Source of the DNA: an uncultured SAR86 cluster bacterium
GTDB taxonomy: Bacteria; Pseudomonadota; Gammaproteobacteria; Magnimaribacterales; D2472
Assembly: GCA_902595065.1 (NCBI GenBank)
Contig: CACJOM010000003.1
Location: forward strand, 124,001 to 188,000
Length of the DNA: 64,000 nucleotides
Reading direction: 5' to 3'
Made by a program: the position numbers and the translations under genes. Every line of letters starts with the position of its first letter. Position 1 is the first letter of the stretch. This document shows positions 25,716-34,765 of the stretch, in pieces. The notes beneath the pieces are model-generated. The model searched no databases. It was given only the letters and a program-made list of their open reading frames with translations, and had not been told where the DNA came from.

Positions 25716-26455
25716 GCAAACTTCTAGTAGAAACCAATGAGGGTGTTCGCACCCTTATATTTAATCGTCCTGAGACGAAAAATGCATTTGATGCAGAATT
25801 ATGGGGTCTTTTTAGAGACGCATTAAATTCTGCCAGTGACGATCCAGATATTTCCTCAGTAGTGGTGACAGGATCTTCAAACACTTTTTCATCCGGTGTT
25901 GATTTAAGCAGCATGATGGGAGATGGTGGTGCTGAGTATGAAAAGCCATTTGAAACATGTGTTGATGCATTGATTAATTTTAAAAAGCCATTAATTGGAG
26001 CCGTTGAGGGTGCAGCTGTAGGAGGCGGGGCAACAATTCTTCTGCATTTTGATGCTGTCTTCATTGCTCCCAATGCAAAGATTAAATATCCATTTTCTGA
26101 TTTGGGATTGGCTCCTGAAGTGGGCAGTTCTTTTTTGCTTTTTCAATCTCTAGGGTATCAACAAGCCGCACAACTGCTATTTGAATCTCAGCCAATAGAT
26201 GGCAATAGATATCATGAGCTAGGTTTAGCTAAATATGTTGGCGAGGATTTTTTCGATGAGGCAAATAAATACGCTCATATGCTCAAAGAGCAATCGCTAA
26301 TTTCAATCATTGAGACCAAAGCTATATTAAAATCCTTCATGCTAGAAGATATTGCTAAATCTCGATCCATGGAAACTTCAGCAATGAAAAAACTGTTTGG
26401 CTCAGAGGATAATATGAAAGCAGTAGAAAAATTTTTTGCGAAAAAAAATAAATAA
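25712..26455 (+). CDS. Enoyl-CoA hydratase/isomerase family, second copy
   Basis: This 247-aa crotonase has oxyanion-hole motifs SSGVDLSSM and EGAAVGGGATIL, then FSDLGLAPEVGSS, the place of the catalytic Glu. Its C-terminal part resembles delta-3,delta-2-enoyl-CoA isomerases as much as hydratases. The start is GTG within the GTGA overlap with the first crotonase. The two crotonases are clearly diverged, so this is not a recent duplication. It is the last gene of the ligase-DUF35-thiolase operon; DedA begins 2 bases later and may be co-transcribed. Confidence 0.85.
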   Translation: MSKLLVETNEGVRTLIFNRPETKNAFDAELWGLFRDALNSASDDPDISSVVVTGSSNTFSSGVDLSSMMGDGGAEYEKPFETCVDALINFKKPLIGAVEGAAVGGGATILLHFDAVFIAPNAKIKYPFSDLGLAPEVGSSFLLFQSLGYQQAAQLLFESQPIDGNRYHELGLAKYVGEDFFDEANKYAHMLKEQSLISIIETKAILKSFMLEDIAKSRSMETSAMKKLFGSEDNMKAVEKFFAKKNK

Positions 26456-26457
26456 CT

Positions 26458-26964
26458 ATGTCTTTTGAAAGAATCCAACTTTTTTTAGAAGCCAATCCTG
26501 AGTATGGCTGGGTGCTTGTTTTTTTATTTGGCTTTATGGAATCAATGATTATTACCGGAAGCTTTATGCCAAGTGCTGTTCTTTTTTCTTTATGCATCTA
26601 CCTTTACAACATTGAATTGTTAACTCTTCCTTGGATTTGTGGCATTGCTTTGCTTGGTTCACATGTGGGTGATGTATGCGGTTTTTTAGTTGGAAAATCT
26701 ATTGGTCCAAGCCTTCTTAACTCAAAGTTTATGCAAAAACGTCAAAAGCCAATTAACAAAACTCAAGAATTTTTAGAGCGTTTTGGTCCCTACACAGTTC
26801 TGGTTGGAAGATTTATTCCGGCAATACGGCCTTTAGTTCCATTTTTATTAGGAATTACTGATTTAAGACTTAAAAGGTTCTATGTGGCTGATATCATCGC
26901 TTGTTCATTATGGGCCATTGCTCTAGCCTTGCTTGTAGTATCAGTAGGCTCTATATTTAAATAA
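26458..26964 (+). CDS. DedA family inner-membrane protein
   Basis: This 168-aa polytopic membrane protein shows the DedA/VTT core: FGFMESMIITGSFMPSAVLF, GSHVGDVCGFLVGKSIG and FGPYTVLVGRFIPAIRPLVPFLLG. DedA proteins are phospholipid/undecaprenyl-phosphate flippases needed for envelope homeostasis. It is slightly short (usual about 200). A 62-aa membrane protein follows after 2 bases. Confidence 0.87.
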   Translation: MSFERIQLFLEANPEYGWVLVFLFGFMESMIITGSFMPSAVLFSLCIYLYNIELLTLPWICGIALLGSHVGDVCGFLVGKSIGPSLLNSKFMQKRQKPINKTQEFLERFGPYTVLVGRFIPAIRPLVPFLLGITDLRLKRFYVADIIACSLWAIALALLVVSVGSIFK

Positions 26965-26966
26965 TT

Positions 26967-27155
26967 ATGATTACATTAATAATATTATTCTTATCCATTA
27001 TTGCGCTTTTATTTTTAGTGCAACAACTATTAAAAAATTCCCCCGAAGGAAAATTTTTAAAATCTCTTAGAGACTTACTGCTGATTGTTTTAGCATTAGG
27101 AATCTCTACTGGAGTATTTTATGTAGGGTTTAGATTGATTCGATTTCTTATTTAG
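26967..27155 (+). CDS. Small membrane protein, 62 aa
   Basis: This 62-codon frame has two hydrophobic helices (residues 2-20 and about 35-57) separated by a charged loop LLKNSPEGKFLKSLRD. The spacing of 2 bases after DedA and 4 bases before the HIT gene, and the topology, support a real gene. I recognise no named family. Confidence 0.65.
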   Translation: MITLIILFLSIIALLFLVQQLLKNSPEGKFLKSLRDLLLIVLALGISTGVFYVGFRLIRFLI

Positions 27156-27159
27156 ATTT

Positions 27160-27498
27160 ATGGAAACGCTTTTCACTAAAATCATTAACAAAGAAATTCC
27201 TGCAGATATTATTTTTGAGGATGAGCAATCTCTTGTCTTCAAAGACATTAACCCTCAGGCCCCAACACATTTATTAATCATTCCTAAAAAACCAATACCC
27301 AAACTTTCAGATGCAACTGAGGAGGACAAAGAGCTCCTTGGTCATCTAATGTGGGTTGCGGGAGAAGTCGCTCGAGATCTTGGGCTGGATGAAACCTTTA
27401 GACTCGTTACAAACAATGGAGCTAAGGCTGGGCAAAGTGTTTTTCATCTTCATCTTCATCTTTTAAGCGGCAGGCCATTTCAATGGCCCCCAGGATAA
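27160..27498 (+). CDS. HIT family nucleotide-binding protein (HinT-like)
   Basis: This 112-aa protein has the histidine-triad motif VFHLHLHLL at about 93-101 and the family opening TLFTKIINKEIPADIIFEDE. The middle motif KDINPQAPTHLLIIPKK is also present. HinT-type enzymes hydrolyse nucleoside 5'-phosphoramidates and acyl-adenylates. Length is normal. It may clean up acyl-AMP by-products of the ligases, but that is speculation. Confidence 0.92.
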   Translation: METLFTKIINKEIPADIIFEDEQSLVFKDINPQAPTHLLIIPKKPIPKLSDATEEDKELLGHLMWVAGEVARDLGLDETFRLVTNNGAKAGQSVFHLHLHLLSGRPFQWPPG

Positions 27499-27501
27499 AT
27501 A

Positions 27502-28116
27502 ATGAGCATTGAAGAAAGATTGGATAGGCTCGAATCGTTGGACGAAATCAGACAGCTTGCTGCAAAGTACTCTGTTACTTTAGACATGCGTGATCTAGAT
27601 ATGCATGTTAATTTATTTGTCCCCGATGTTAGGGTTGGTAAAGATAAGAGCGGGAGGCAGGCATTAAAAGAGTGGGCCGATGCTACTTTTAGAGATCAAT
27701 TCACTGGTACCTCGCATCATATTGGAAACCATATCATAGATTTTGATTCACCTGATTCAGCCGTTGGCTTGGTCTATTCAAAGAACGAACATGAAACTGA
27801 GACAGAATGGGTGATTATGCAAATGTTGTATTGGGATACCTATAAGAGAGTCGATGGAAGATGGCTGTTTAAAAAAAGACTCCCGATGTATTGGTATGCA
27901 ACCGATTTAAATAAGCCACCACTCGGCGACCAAAAAATGCGTTGGCCAGGCCAGGAAAATTATGAAGGATATTTTCATGATTTATTTCCTTCTTGGAAAG
28001 AATTCTGGAGCAGCGAATATATTCGTGACAATGACGTGGCAAAACCCGTCGAGGCTAATTCTTTTTTGAAGGCTTTGCGTCGAGATTCAAAGCCTGGAAA
28101 GTTAAGGGTTAAATAA
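27502..28116 (+). CDS. SnoaL-like / NTF2-fold protein
   Basis: This 204-aa protein opens with the SnoaL_4 pattern IEERLDRLESLDEIRQLAAKYSVTLDMRD and continues with FTGTSHHIGNHIIDFDSPDSA and YKRVDGRWLFKKR. The family includes ketosteroid-isomerase-like dehydratases of aromatic and steroid catabolism; the reaction here is unknown. It starts 3 bases after the HIT gene. The tail of about 60 residues beyond the domain, with several Trp and Lys, is typical of catabolic SnoaL_4 members. Confidence 0.75.
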   Translation: MSIEERLDRLESLDEIRQLAAKYSVTLDMRDLDMHVNLFVPDVRVGKDKSGRQALKEWADATFRDQFTGTSHHIGNHIIDFDSPDSAVGLVYSKNEHETETEWVIMQMLYWDTYKRVDGRWLFKKRLPMYWYATDLNKPPLGDQKMRWPGQENYEGYFHDLFPSWKEFWSSEYIRDNDVAKPVEANSFLKALRRDSKPGKLRVK

Positions 28117-28207
28117 AATAAGCTACAATGCCAAGTACAAAAACTAACCCACCTATGCCTAAAACAAATAGTCCTAAGCTTTTTATCGTTTGTGCATCTT
28201 CATTCAT
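28109..28207 (-). CDS. Small single-pass membrane protein, 32 aa
   Basis: On the minus strand, an ATG frame of 32 codons encodes MNEDAQTIKS followed by a glycine-rich hydrophobic helix (LGLFVLGIGGLVFVLGIVAYFI). The stop overlaps the end of the SnoaL-like gene by 8 bases. Acidic N-terminus plus one clean helix is unlikely by chance, but the frame is short. Function is unknown. Confidence 0.5.
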   Translation of the reverse strand: MNEDAQTIKSLGLFVLGIGGLVFVLGIVAYFI

Positions 28208-28245
28208 GTATTCAGTATAACTATCAATTATTTCTATAATCAACA

Positions 28246-29271
28246 ATGAATTCAGAAACTAGATTAACTTTTCCGCTTGATGTTGTTCCAAAGTCTGGAA
28301 CTTTGCATGCAATTAACGAGCATGTTCGATGGATACGCATGCCTCTTCCTATGTCACTTAATCACATAAACCTTTGGGGTTTGGGTACGCAAGATAACTT
28401 GACTTTAGTAGATACAGGTATGCATCTTGATGATACTAAAAATGCTTGGATCAATTTAATTGATAGTGAAAAGCTTGTAATTAAAGATGTAGTTGTCACT
28501 CACATGCATCCAGACCATATTGGCATGGCAGGTTGGTTTGTTAAAAACTATAAAACAACATTTAGTATGAGTAGAACTGATTATTTACAATGCCGCATGT
28601 TGTCGGCGGACACAGGAGATAACGTCCCTCATGAAGCTATAGATTTTTACACTCACGCTGGAATGACCGAAGAGCAGATTAAATCATTTACTGAGAGATT
28701 TGGTTTCTTTGGCTCAATCATTCACCCTTTACCTCAATCATACAATCGATTAAAAGAGGATGATGTTATTCATGTAAATGGTATCGACTGGATTGCAATT
28801 GAGGGTCGCGGTCATACAATGGAACACCTTTGTTTCTTTTCCAAGGAATTAAATATGTTTATAAGCGGCGATCAATTGCTTCCAACTATCAGTTCCCATG
28901 TTGGAACATTTCCTACTGAGCCTGCTGCAAATCCAGTGGAAGATTGGATCTCCTCATGCCATAAGCTGATTGAAAAGTTACCTGAAGATGTATTGGTCCT
29001 GCCCGCGCATGGAAGACCCTTTATTGGAGCTCACAAAAGACTAACTGCTCTTATCAATCACCATGAGCAATCATTAGAAAAGCTTCATGCTATTTTGAGT
29101 ACTCCAAAGCGAGCCGTCGATGTTTTTGACGTCTTATTTAAGCGAGAGATTGATGACTCCAATTTGATCATGGCAACCGGAGAATCCTTAGGACATTTAA
29201 ATTGTTTGCTCTATCGCGGCTTGATTAAAAAATCTTTTGAAAACAATCAATGTTGGTATGAGCAAAGTTAA
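28246..29271 (+). CDS. MBL-fold metallo-hydrolase
   Basis: This 341-aa metallo-beta-lactamase-fold protein has the metal motif THMHPDHIGMAG near residue 86, later ligands in EGRGHTMEH and SGDQLLP, and a final LPAHGRPF. A C-terminal helical extension includes HHEQSLEKLHAIL. This combination resembles the glyoxalase II-like/thioesterase group (related to LACTB2). A thioester or lactone substrate is plausible given the acyl-CoA genes nearby. The end overlaps the MFS gene by 14 bases. Confidence 0.85.
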   Translation: MNSETRLTFPLDVVPKSGTLHAINEHVRWIRMPLPMSLNHINLWGLGTQDNLTLVDTGMHLDDTKNAWINLIDSEKLVIKDVVVTHMHPDHIGMAGWFVKNYKTTFSMSRTDYLQCRMLSADTGDNVPHEAIDFYTHAGMTEEQIKSFTERFGFFGSIIHPLPQSYNRLKEDDVIHVNGIDWIAIEGRGHTMEHLCFFSKELNMFISGDQLLPTISSHVGTFPTEPAANPVEDWISSCHKLIEKLPEDVLVLPAHGRPFIGAHKRLTALINHHEQSLEKLHAILSTPKRAVDVFDVLFKREIDDSNLIMATGESLGHLNCLLYRGLIKKSFENNQCWYEQS

Positions 29272-30514
29272 ACTTTCTGCAGAAGCCAAAGCATGGATTC
29301 TTTATGACGGAGGGAATTCTGCATTTGCGACAACAGTCATTGCTGCTTTTTTCCCAATATTTTTTAATGACTTTTGGGCCTCTGGGCTAGAGGCTGAGGT
29401 CAAGACTGCTTATCTTGGGTGGGGTTTAACGATTTCTAATTTAGTGCTTTTATTTACCTCGCCTTTTATTGGCGCTCTTACAGATGTTTCCAGAACAACA
29501 AAAATTTTATTTACTGGATTTGGAGCAATTTCTATTATTTCTGTTGCTGTATTGTATTTTATCCCTGCAGGTTCATGGCTGCAGGCTTTGATATTTTTTG
29601 GTATTGCCAATTATTGCTTTGCAGCAGGCAATACTTTATATGACAAGATGCTGGTTCAAGTATCAGATGAGAGCAATGTTGCCAAAATATCCAGTTATGG
29701 GTTCGCATTTGGTTATCTAGGAGGAGGCTTGTTATTTCTCATAAATGCAGCCATGACAATCAAACCAGAATTCTTTGGATTGTCTAGTGTTGCTGATGCA
29801 GTTAGATGGTCTTTTTTAAGTGTTTCTGTTTGGTGGACTTTATTTTTAATTCCTATTTTGTTGAAAATCCAAGACAGAGGTGCAAATTTACCAGGATCAC
29901 ACTTTAAGCTTGCCTACACAAAAGTATTTAATACTTTAAGAACTGTTTCATCAAAAAAAAATGTATTTATCTTTCTCTTAGCTTTCTTTTTATACATTGA
30001 TGGTGTGCATACAATTATGGCAATGGCAGCTGATTTTGCTCTGAATTTGGGTTTGCCAAGTAGCGATGTAATTATTGCGCTTATTTTGGTGCAATTTGTT
30101 GCATTCCCCACAACTTTACTATGGTCTAAGTTTGCTTATAAGTTTGGTGATAAGAATACTTTGCTTTTCACAATTTTTCTTTATCTTATTGTCATTGCAT
30201 ATTCAGCATTTCTTTCAAATGCGATTGAGTTCTACGTTCTTGCTTCAATGGTTGGAGCTATTCAAGGGGGAATTCAATCGATCTCAAGAAGTTATTATGC
30301 GACCCTTATTCCTCCAAATGAGTCTGGTGAATATTTTGGATTTTATAATATGTTTGGGCGTGCTGGAGCATTTATGGGGCCAGCCTTAGTAGCAATTTTT
30401 GTAACTTTTTTTCAAGATACAAGATATGGCTTGATACCGATTGCAGCACTGTTTATCATGGGCGCCATAATACTCTTAAAAGTTAAAAGCACCCATGAAT
30501 CTCTTCAGTCGTAA
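29258..30514 (+). CDS. MFS transporter, UMF1 (Atg22-like) family
   Basis: This 418-aa polytopic membrane protein of about 12 helices opens with WILYDGGNSAFATTVIAAFFPIFF, the signature of UMF1/Atg22-type MFS members. It later shows GGIQSISRSYYATLIPPNESGEYFGFYNMFGRAG, also typical. The ATG at 29258 is preferred to an in-frame TTG at 29237 that lies deeper in the preceding gene. The substrate is unknown; related proteins export amino acids or act in nutrient efflux. Confidence 0.87.
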   Translation: MSKVKLSAEAKAWILYDGGNSAFATTVIAAFFPIFFNDFWASGLEAEVKTAYLGWGLTISNLVLLFTSPFIGALTDVSRTTKILFTGFGAISIISVAVLYFIPAGSWLQALIFFGIANYCFAAGNTLYDKMLVQVSDESNVAKISSYGFAFGYLGGGLLFLINAAMTIKPEFFGLSSVADAVRWSFLSVSVWWTLFLIPILLKIQDRGANLPGSHFKLAYTKVFNTLRTVSSKKNVFIFLLAFFLYIDGVHTIMAMAADFALNLGLPSSDVIIALILVQFVAFPTTLLWSKFAYKFGDKNTLLFTIFLYLIVIAYSAFLSNAIEFYVLASMVGAIQGGIQSISRSYYATLIPPNESGEYFGFYNMFGRAGAFMGPALVAIFVTFFQDTRYGLIPIAALFIMGAIILLKVKSTHESLQS

Positions 30515-30683
30515 CTCAATAATTCTATATAGCTTGTTGGGTTTAATTAGCCTATTTCTTGCAGGTTTTATAAGAAATTTTTTACAATTTAATACTTGGC
30601 TAGAGGTATTCATTACATCATGTGTAATTATCCCAATGTATATCTTTGCAAGAAAAATTTTTTCAAAATTTTTAAAGAATTAA
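30495..30683 (+). CDS. Small membrane protein, 62 aa
   Basis: An ATG frame of 62 codons overlaps the MFS gene end by 20 bases. It has two hydrophobic helices (about 8-27 and 36-54) and a basic tail (ARKIFSKFLKN). Its end overlaps the convergent GDPD gene by 4 bases. I do not recognise a family; topology and packing support it moderately. Confidence 0.5.
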   Translation: MNLFSRNSIILYSLLGLISLFLAGFIRNFLQFNTWLEVFITSCVIIPMYIFARKIFSKFLKN

Positions 30684-31420
30684 TTCTTCGAAAGAAGTTC
30701 TCTTAAAATTTTTGGGGTATCAGTAATAATTCCATCCACCCCTAAATTTATTAGCTTTTGCATTGTATCAGGATCGTTGATTGTCCATACATGAATTTTT
30801 AAACCCTTGCTTTGTACATACTTTACAAACCTTTTAGTGACTAATTTTATTCCATAGTGATATATGGGAACCTGCAAACAATCTCCGGGCACTTTTTGTT
30901 TGTATAGACCAAAGCTAGCTAGTAATAGCTGCAAGATTTCTTTTGGACCCATGGAGAAGCAGGTTTTTGGGAACTTCTCTCTAACTACTTTGAGTCTATT
31001 ACTGCTAAAGCTTGCAATGCAAACTCTTTCAAAAGCATTAAGCTTTTCGATAACCTCCATTGCAGGAATGGCAACTTCATCTGTTTTTAAATCTATTTGA
31101 AAAAGGGCATTTGGAAATTTTGTAAGTGCAATTTCCAAGGTTGGTATTGAGTATGATTCAAATAATCTTAATTTTTTGATTTCACTGCTGCTTAGAGTGT
31201 TGAACATGACATCTCTATCCAGCAATCTTTTTAAGTCGTCATCATGAAAAATATAGGGAATCCCATCTGCTGAAAGCTGAACATCTGTTTCAATATATGA
31301 GCACCCAAGATCTAGAGCATATTGAAAGGATTCTAAAGTATTTTCTGGAGCTTCAATGCTACCACCCCTATGAGCAGAGATGGCTACACCAGAAATATTC
31401 AAATATGGGTGAGATGACAT
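30680..31420 (-). CDS. Glycerophosphodiester phosphodiesterase
   Basis: This 246-aa GDPD family enzyme (from the ATG at 31420) has the catalytic HRGG, then PENTLESF, YIETDVQLSADGIPYIFHDDDL with the metal and catalytic residues, and WTINDPD near the end. It splits glycerophosphodiesters such as GPC or GPE into glycerol-3-phosphate and an alcohol, recovering phosphorus and carbon from lipids. A GTG 33 bases upstream extends the frame but adds residues unlike the family. No signal peptide is seen, so it is likely cytoplasmic. Confidence 0.9.
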   Translation of the reverse strand: MSSHPYLNISGVAISAHRGGSIEAPENTLESFQYALDLGCSYIETDVQLSADGIPYIFHDDDLKRLLDRDVMFNTLSSSEIKKLRLFESYSIPTLEIALTKFPNALFQIDLKTDEVAIPAMEVIEKLNAFERVCIASFSSNRLKVVREKFPKTCFSMGPKEILQLLLASFGLYKQKVPGDCLQVPIYHYGIKLVTKRFVKYVQSKGLKIHVWTINDPDTMQKLINLGVDGIITDTPKILRELLSKN

Positions 31421-31490
31421 TTCAATATTGTACTTACAATGGTGTAAAATCACTAAGTCAAATCAAAAATTTTAGACTTACATAATAAAT

Positions 31491-31721
31491 ATGACAGAGC
31501 AGGATATCTTAATTCAAGAGGGGATGAATCTCCTTTACAGTGGAATGACAGTTGTTTTTACTTTTTTAGTGTTGCTAATTATCTCGGTGAATCTCTTAAG
31601 AATTTTCTTTTCATCAGCTAAAGAGCATGCTTTAGATTCTAGTGATTTATCGCCAGCTAATGTTAAAAACGAAATCCATCATAAAATTATTAAAGAAGTT
31701 CTTGGAGGCATTAGATCATGA
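31491..31721 (+). CDS. oadG: Oxaloacetate decarboxylase gamma subunit
   Basis: This 76-aa protein has one N-terminal membrane helix (GMTVVFTFLVLLIISVNLL) and a short cytoplasmic tail. The opening ILIQEGMNLLYSGMTVVF is typical of OadG. The gamma subunit anchors alpha to beta and helps assemble the sodium pump. It overlaps oadA by 4 bases (ATGA). Confidence 0.87.
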   Translation: MTEQDILIQEGMNLLYSGMTVVFTFLVLLIISVNLLRIFFSSAKEHALDSSDLSPANVKNEIHHKIIKEVLGGIRS

Positions 31722-33472
31722 CAGAGTCTAAGAAAATTGGAGTCACAGAAGTAGTTTTAAGAGATGCTCATCAATCATTGCTTGCTACTCGATTTAGGTA
31801 CCATGATATGGAAGCCGCATTAAAAGATCTTGATAGTGTCGGTTTTTGGTCTGTAGAATCATGGGGTGGCGCAATATTTGATTCGTGCATTAGATATCTA
31901 GGTGAGGATCCTTGGGAGCGAATTAGAAAAATTAAATCAATGATGCCAAATACTCCTCAGCAAATGCTTCTGAGAGGTCAAAATCTATTGGGGTACAAGC
32001 ATTATTCAGATGATGTTGTAAATAAATTTGTTGAATGCTCTAAAAAAAATGGTGTTGATGTATTTAGGGTATTTGATGCCCTGAATGATCCTAGAAATAT
32101 GCATCAAGCCCTGCAAGCTGTGATTGCAGTAGATGGTCATGCTCAAGGCACCATTTCATACACTACTAGCCCGGTTCACACTATTGATTTATGGCTTGAT
32201 CTTGCAAAAAATATTCAAGATATGGGAGCTCACTCTCTAGCTATCAAGGATATGGCTGGGTTGTTAAAGCCATATGTTGCATTTGAGCTGGTTTCAAGAT
32301 TGAAAGATGAACTTGAAATCCCGATTCACATGCATTGTCATGCAACCACGGGTATGTCTGTTGCAACTGGAGTTAAAGCGATTGAAGCTGGCTTAGATAA
32401 TATAGATACATCAATTTCTTCAATGAGCATGACTTATGGTCATACACCTACTGAAACATTGATTAGTATATTGGATGGAACTAATAGAGAGACTGGTCTT
32501 AATATAGAAAAATTAACTCCTATAGCAGAGCATTTTCAAAAAGTTAGAAAAAAGTATAAGAATTTTGAAGGGTCACTGCGGGGTGTTGACGCTCGCATAT
32601 TGGCTTCTCAAGTACCAGGCGGGATGTTAACAAACCTTGAAAATCAACTTAAAGCTCAAGATTCTATTGAGAGATTTGATGAGGTAATTCATGAAATTCC
32701 AAAAGTAAGAGAGGATTTAGGATTTATTCCATTAGTTACTCCAACCTCTCAGATTGTAGGTACTCAATCTGTCATTAACATACTATCTGGGTCTAGATAT
32801 TCGACTGTGACCAACGAAGTTAAATCTTTGTTGAAAGGCGAATACGGGGCAACCCCTGCACCTGTTAATAAAGATTTGCAACAAGAGGGGATCGGAGATA
32901 GTGCAGTTATTACATGCAGACCAGCAGACTTGCTGAGCGATGATTTTCAGTCCGTTGAGGAAGAATTTAAAAATGCAATCGCTGAAAAGAATATTACTGT
33001 TGATCCCTCAATTGAAAATGTTTTGATATATGCAATGTTCCCTGAAATTGGTTTAAGCTATATTGAAAATTCTGACAACCCTGAGTTTTTTGAATCTGAA
33101 CCTATAGAAATTAATGAGCTTACAGATTCTTCGTATCTAGTAACGGTAGATGATCAAGAATACTCAGTTACTTTAAAGGCTGACAATTCGGTGATAATTA
33201 ATGATGGTTCAAGCATCAATGAAGTTGCATCTTCTCCCTCTATTGCAACAGCACCAGGGACGGTGATTGAAGCGCCCTTGGGTGGCAATATCTTCAGAAC
33301 AATTATTTCAGAAGGAGAGGCTGTAGATGCAGATACAACAGTTTTAATTTTAGAAGCCATGAAAATGGAAACAGAAATTAAAGCACCTAGTGCTGGGGTT
33401 ATTGGAAAAATATTCGTCAAGCCAGGAGACACCGTTAAACCAGGCAATCCTTTATTTGAAATTAAAAGTTAA
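31718..33472 (+). CDS. oadA: Oxaloacetate decarboxylase alpha subunit (biotin-containing)
   Basis: This 584-aa protein has an N-terminal carboxyltransferase domain ([16 protein letters not shown], then HMHCHATTG with metal-binding histidines), a central conserved carboxylase region, and a C-terminal biotinyl domain with EAMKMETEI. The biotinylated Lys is about 549, behind an Ala/Pro linker. It transfers the carboxyl group of oxaloacetate to biotin, for decarboxylation by the membrane beta subunit. It lies in a gamma-alpha-beta operon, the usual order. Confidence 0.93.
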   Translation: MTESKKIGVTEVVLRDAHQSLLATRFRYHDMEAALKDLDSVGFWSVESWGGAIFDSCIRYLGEDPWERIRKIKSMMPNTPQQMLLRGQNLLGYKHYSDDVVNKFVECSKKNGVDVFRVFDALNDPRNMHQALQAVIAVDGHAQGTISYTTSPVHTIDLWLDLAKNIQDMGAHSLAIKDMAGLLKPYVAFELVSRLKDELEIPIHMHCHATTGMSVATGVKAIEAGLDNIDTSISSMSMTYGHTPTETLISILDGTNRETGLNIEKLTPIAEHFQKVRKKYKNFEGSLRGVDARILASQVPGGMLTNLENQLKAQDSIERFDEVIHEIPKVREDLGFIPLVTPTSQIVGTQSVINILSGSRYSTVTNEVKSLLKGEYGATPAPVNKDLQQEGIGDSAVITCRPADLLSDDFQSVEEEFKNAIAEKNITVDPSIENVLIYAMFPEIGLSYIENSDNPEFFESEPIEINELTDSSYLVTVDDQEYSVTLKADNSVIINDGSSINEVASSPSIATAPGTVIEAPLGGNIFRTIISEGEAVDADTTVLILEAMKMETEIKAPSAGVIGKIFVKPGDTVKPGNPLFEIKS

Positions 33473-34761
33473 TGAATCTTGAAGCAATTTTCACTAGTTT
33501 AGGCTTCTATAGCCTTACTTCCGGCCAAGCAATTATGCTCGTGGTGGGACTATTAATACTATATTTGGCTATCAATAAAAAATTTGAACCACTCTTGCTT
33601 TTGCCTATTGGTTTTGGGGCAATTCTTACAAATATTCCAGAAATAGGCCTGGCTCTTAGCCCAATTGAAAAACTAATATATTTTTCAAATCCTGATGAGC
33701 TAGCCGGAGCCTTATCCTTAATTTCTATTGGGGAGGCTGAATCTATCTCTGCATTCCTAAAAACTGCTTCGCATTCTCAACTATTTCTCTTAAACGAATA
33801 CGCAGCAGAGCTTGGATATAAAGCAGGGATTTTAAATACATTTTATTCAGTGGCAATTGGTTCAGGTGTTGCACCATTAGTCATTTTTATGGGCGTGGGT
33901 GCAATGACTGATTTTGGTCCAATGCTGGCTAATCCTAAGACATTAATATTAGGAGCTGCAGCACAATTTGGCATTTTTGCTACAGTGATAGGTGCCTTGA
34001 TGTTAAATAAGCTTGGGGTAGTTTCATTTACCTTAAAGCAAGCGGCAGCAACTGGTATCATCGGTGGAGCAGATGGCCCAACTGCAATTTATGTTTCATC
34101 AATATTAGCTCCAGAACTTCTTGGTGCGATTGCAGTAGCTGCATATTCATATATGGCATTGGTGCCATTAATCCAGCCTCCAATAATGCGGATTCTTACT
34201 TCACACTCCGAAAGAACTATTCGAATGGTTCAATTAAGGGAGGTTTCACAAAAAGAAAAAATAATTTTTCCAATAATCTTGGTCTTTCTTGTTGGAATGA
34301 TGTTACCAAGTGCAGCTCCATTAATTGGCATGTTCTGTTTTGGTAATTTAATGCGAGAATCATTGGTTGTCGAAAGATTAAGTGAAGTTGTACAAAATTC
34401 TTTAATTAACATAGTTACAATTTTTTTAGGTTTAGCAGTTGGCTCCAAGCTTGCAGCCGATCAATTTCTCACGCCTGAAACTCTTGGAATTCTTTCACTT
34501 GGAATAATTGCTTTTTCAATTGGCACAGCTTCAGGAATTTTGATGGCAAAAATAATGAACCTATTAAGCGCAAATCAAATTAACCCTCTCATTGGAGCTG
34601 CAGGAGTTTCTGCAGTACCAATGGCTGCAAGAGTTGCTAATAAAGTAGGTTTAGAGAGTGACTCCCAGAATTTTCTGCTTATGCATGCCATGGGACCTAA
34701 TGTGGCTGGGGTAATTGGTTCTGCTGTAGCTGCCGGAGTTATGATTCAACTTCTAGCTTAA
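33472..34761 (+). CDS. oadB: Oxaloacetate decarboxylase beta subunit (Na+ pump)
   Basis: This 429-aa polytopic membrane protein decarboxylates carboxybiotin and pumps 1-2 Na+ outwards. The conserved [10 protein letters not shown] motif holds Asp201, equivalent to Asp203 of the Klebsiella pump. A second signature is [21 protein letters not shown] with [10 protein letters not shown] near the end. The ATG overlaps the oadA stop (TAATG). In a marine cell this gives a sodium gradient from organic-acid metabolism. Confidence 0.93.
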   Translation: MNLEAIFTSLGFYSLTSGQAIMLVVGLLILYLAINKKFEPLLLLPIGFGAILTNIPEIGLALSPIEKLIYFSNPDELAGALSLISIGEAESISAFLKTASHSQLFLLNEYAAELGYKAGILNTFYSVAIGSGVAPLVIFMGVGAMTDFGPMLANPKTLILGAAAQFGIFATVIGALMLNKLGVVSFTLKQAAATGIIGGADGPTAIYVSSILAPELLGAIAVAAYSYMALVPLIQPPIMRILTSHSERTIRMVQLREVSQKEKIIFPIILVFLVGMMLPSAAPLIGMFCFGNLMRESLVVERLSEVVQNSLINIVTIFLGLAVGSKLAADQFLTPETLGILSLGIIAFSIGTASGILMAKIMNLLSANQINPLIGAAGVSAVPMAARVANKVGLESDSQNFLLMHAMGPNVAGVIGSAVAAGVMIQLLA

Positions 34762-34765
34762 TGGT

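Noticed and set aside
25025-26073. Antisense open frames across the two crotonases
   Set aside because: Both crotonases have intact motifs; the antisense frames lack any recognisable feature.
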